A DNA stretch of 64,000 nucleotides from Flavobacterium granuli (GTDB taxonomy: Bacteria; Bacteroidota; Bacteroidia; Flavobacteriales; Flavobacteriaceae), in NCBI RefSeq assembly GCF_900129705.1, contig NZ_FQWO01000001.1:434001-498000 (forward strand). Direction: 5' to 3'. Below the pieces are notes generated by a model. It saw nothing but the letters and a program-made list of their open reading frames with translations, did no database searches and had not been told where the DNA came from. Below, piece by piece: positions 62,445 through 64,000 of the stretch (position 1 is the first letter of the stretch; every line of letters starts with the position of its first letter). The translations under genes and the position numbers were made by a program.

Positions 62445-64000
62445 CTAAGGATGCAAATCTGAAGTAAATACGACAACCCCCAGATCTCCTAGTCTTTTTG
62501 AGTGGGAATAAGCCTTGCTTTTGAATCTATCCCAGTTCTTGTTTTCTAGAGGCGACCACAAAACTTCTGATAAGGCCAGCATACGCGGCATAGTCATTTG
62601 TTCTAAATGAGGCACTGAAGAAATAAATTCGGTCCAAATACAGCCTTGGGATCCCAGCACAAAACGGGACTCGGCAGCTGTTAATTCCTTTGGTATGGGT
62701 TCGTAATCATATACTTTCTGTAGCGTGTTAATCGTAAATTTTGCGGCAAGTGGTTGGGGAACAGCAAGGGTATCGGCCTGATATCTGTTAAAATAAAGCA
62801 CCTTAGACGGACTCATTATTACATCGTGCTGCAGTTTTACCGCTTCAATTCCGCCTTTCTCCCCACGCCAGCTCATCACTGTCGCATTGGGAGCCAATCC
62901 GCCTTCGAGTATTTCATCCCAACCAATAATTTTCCTGCCTTTGGCCGTGATGAATTTGCCCATTCTTTTTATGAAATAACTCTGTAATTCCTTTACATTT
63001 TTCAGCCCTTCTGTTTTCATCCTTTGTTGGCATAAAGCACAGTTCTCCCAACATTTTTTATCGACTTCGTCTCCCCCAATATGAATATAAGTGGATGGAA
63101 AAAGTTGCATCACTTCTTGCAATACGTCCTGCAGGAACGCAAAAGTTTGTTCCTTTCCTGCACAAAAATTAGCTTCGGCTCCCGGAAGCGGACCTTGGGA
63201 TCTTCTCACCTCTTGCGGATTTCCGGTACAGCCCAATTCCGGATAAGCAGCCAGAGCAGCATCTGAATGTCCAGGCATCTCAATTTCCGGAACCACTGTC
63301 ACATTTCTTGCTGCGGCATAGGCTACAATTTCCTTAACCTGGTCTTGGGTATAATAACCCCCATAGGAAAAGGGTTCTCCTGTCAGACTCTGATCGACTT
63401 TATAAAAAATACTTCCCGGAATCTCTTTTCTCCAAGCTCCAACCGATGTCAGTTTAGGATATTTTTTTATTTCCAATCTCCAACCCTCGGCATCAGCCAA
63501 GTGCCAGTGAAAAACATTCATTTTGTAAGTCGCCAGCAAATCAATGTAATTCTTTACTGCCTCTGCCGAGAAAAAATGACGGCTTACATCCAGCATCATC
63601 CCGCGCCATTGAAAACGGGGATAATCGGTAATTTTAAGACAAGAAACTTTTAAGGCTTCATTGGTTCGAATGGCCGGCATAGTCTGCAGCAAAGTTTGAA
63701 TCCCATAAAAAATTCCCTTGTCGGTATTGGCCGAAATCACAATTCCCTTTTCGGTAACGATTAGATTATAGCCTTCCTTTCCGGTTTCTTGCGATTTTGA
63801 AATTAATAATTGAATCGAAGTCTTTGCCGGACTATTGGTTATTTTTAATTTGTTCCCCGATAAAGACTCGATAGCAGTTGAAAGAAATTTTGCCTGCTTT
63901 GACAGCTCCGGATGTTTCGAACTGAAATAAATCTGAACTGAAGGAGCTATAGAAAAATTTCCTTCCAAAAGCTGCATTTGTACCGGCTCAGGGATTATGT
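62445..64000 (-). CDS. GH20 beta-N-acetylhexosaminidase, 5' end cut by window edge
   Basis: At least 517 residues are encoded; the frame is open to base 64000 and upstream residues read IIPEPVQ, so the ATG at 63977 is internal and the true start lies outside. A GH20b domain is followed by the barrel with WHLADAEGWRLEIK and the catalytic Asp-Glu pair in HIGGDE (303-304 counted from the internal Met). The C-terminus ends just after the barrel, without the discoidin-like domain of the other GH20. Probably periplasmic. It precedes GH2 and sulfatase 3 in one operon. Confidence 0.93.
   Translation of the reverse strand, partial: IIPEPVQMQLLEGNFSIAPSVQIYFSSKHPELSKQAKFLSTAIESLSGNKLKITNSPAKTSIQLLISKSQETGKEGYNLIVTEKGIVISANTDKGIFYGIQTLLQTMPAIRTNEALKVSCLKITDYPRFQWRGMMLDVSRHFFSAEAVKNYIDLLATYKMNVFHWHLADAEGWRLEIKKYPKLTSVGAWRKEIPGSIFYKVDQSLTGEPFSYGGYYTQDQVKEIVAYAAARNVTVVPEIEMPGHSDAALAAYPELGCTGNPQEVRRSQGPLPGAEANFCAGKEQTFAFLQDVLQEVMQLFPSTYIHIGGDEVDKKCWENCALCQQRMKTEGLKNVKELQSYFIKRMGKFITAKGRKIIGWDEILEGGLAPNATVMSWRGEKGGIEAVKLQHDVIMSPSKVLYFNRYQADTLAVPQPLAAKFTINTLQKVYDYEPIPKELTAAESRFVLGSQGCIWTEFISSVPHLEQMTMPRMLALSEVLWSPLENKNWDRFKSKAYSHSKRLGDLGVVVFTSDLHP

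Overview
The window looks like a chromosomal segment of a Flavobacterium-type bacterium (Bacteroidota). It is AT-rich, several genes are preceded by the Bacteroidota -7 element TAnnTTTG, and many neighbourhoods are familiar from Flavobacteriaceae: mltG-GNAT-dapF, adjacent AcnA and AcnB, a GAPDH with a long N-terminal extension, and tandem tRNA-Lys. No plasmid, phage or CRISPR signature was seen. The assignment rests on gene content and promoter style only.

Positions 1-15.9 kb are mostly housekeeping: prmC, ribD, a HAD phosphatase, a YigZ protein, a thioesterase, dnaA, an LMW phosphatase, an RsmI-like methyltransferase, an aminotransferase and an SDR reductase. These are followed by udk, a DivIC-like gene and both methylmalonyl-CoA mutase subunits, closely packed in one direction. 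Between the SDR gene and udk lie a 242-bp inverted-repeat element with a perfect 9-bp flanking duplication and a structured RNA candidate that resembles Flavo-1. Positions 16-18.4 kb hold three tandem copies of a small secreted PepSY-like protein, each with its own terminator.

Positions 18.4-47.2 kb carry cell-wall genes (a lysozyme-like protein, mltG, a LysM-NlpC/P60 hydrolase), dapF, a DegP-type protease, GAPDH, an amino-acid permease, an ECF sigma factor with a membrane partner and two divergent look-alike promoters, two aconitases, a PAS protein, a MoxR ATPase, two peptidyl-prolyl isomerases, prfC, an S4 protein, a phosphoribosyltransferase and aroK.

At 47.2-47.6 kb are two identical tRNA-Lys(TTT) genes and a tRNA-Leu(GAG). 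Beyond them, 47.9-49.85 kb is a decaying array of small membrane-protein paralogues: two intact, one frameshifted in an A9 tract, one broken by a stop codon and one short remnant.

From 49.9 kb to the right edge is a minus-strand carbohydrate cluster: two GH20 hexosaminidases, three sulfatases with the C-x-P-x-R maturation motif, a GH29 alpha-L-fucosidase and a GH2 beta-galactosidase-type enzyme. Together they suggest stepwise removal of sulfate, fucose, galactose and N-acetylhexosamine from sulfated host-type glycans such as mucin. No SusC/SusD pair is visible; the cluster continues past the right edge, where the last GH20 gene is cut. A second copy of the 242-bp element lies inside this cluster.
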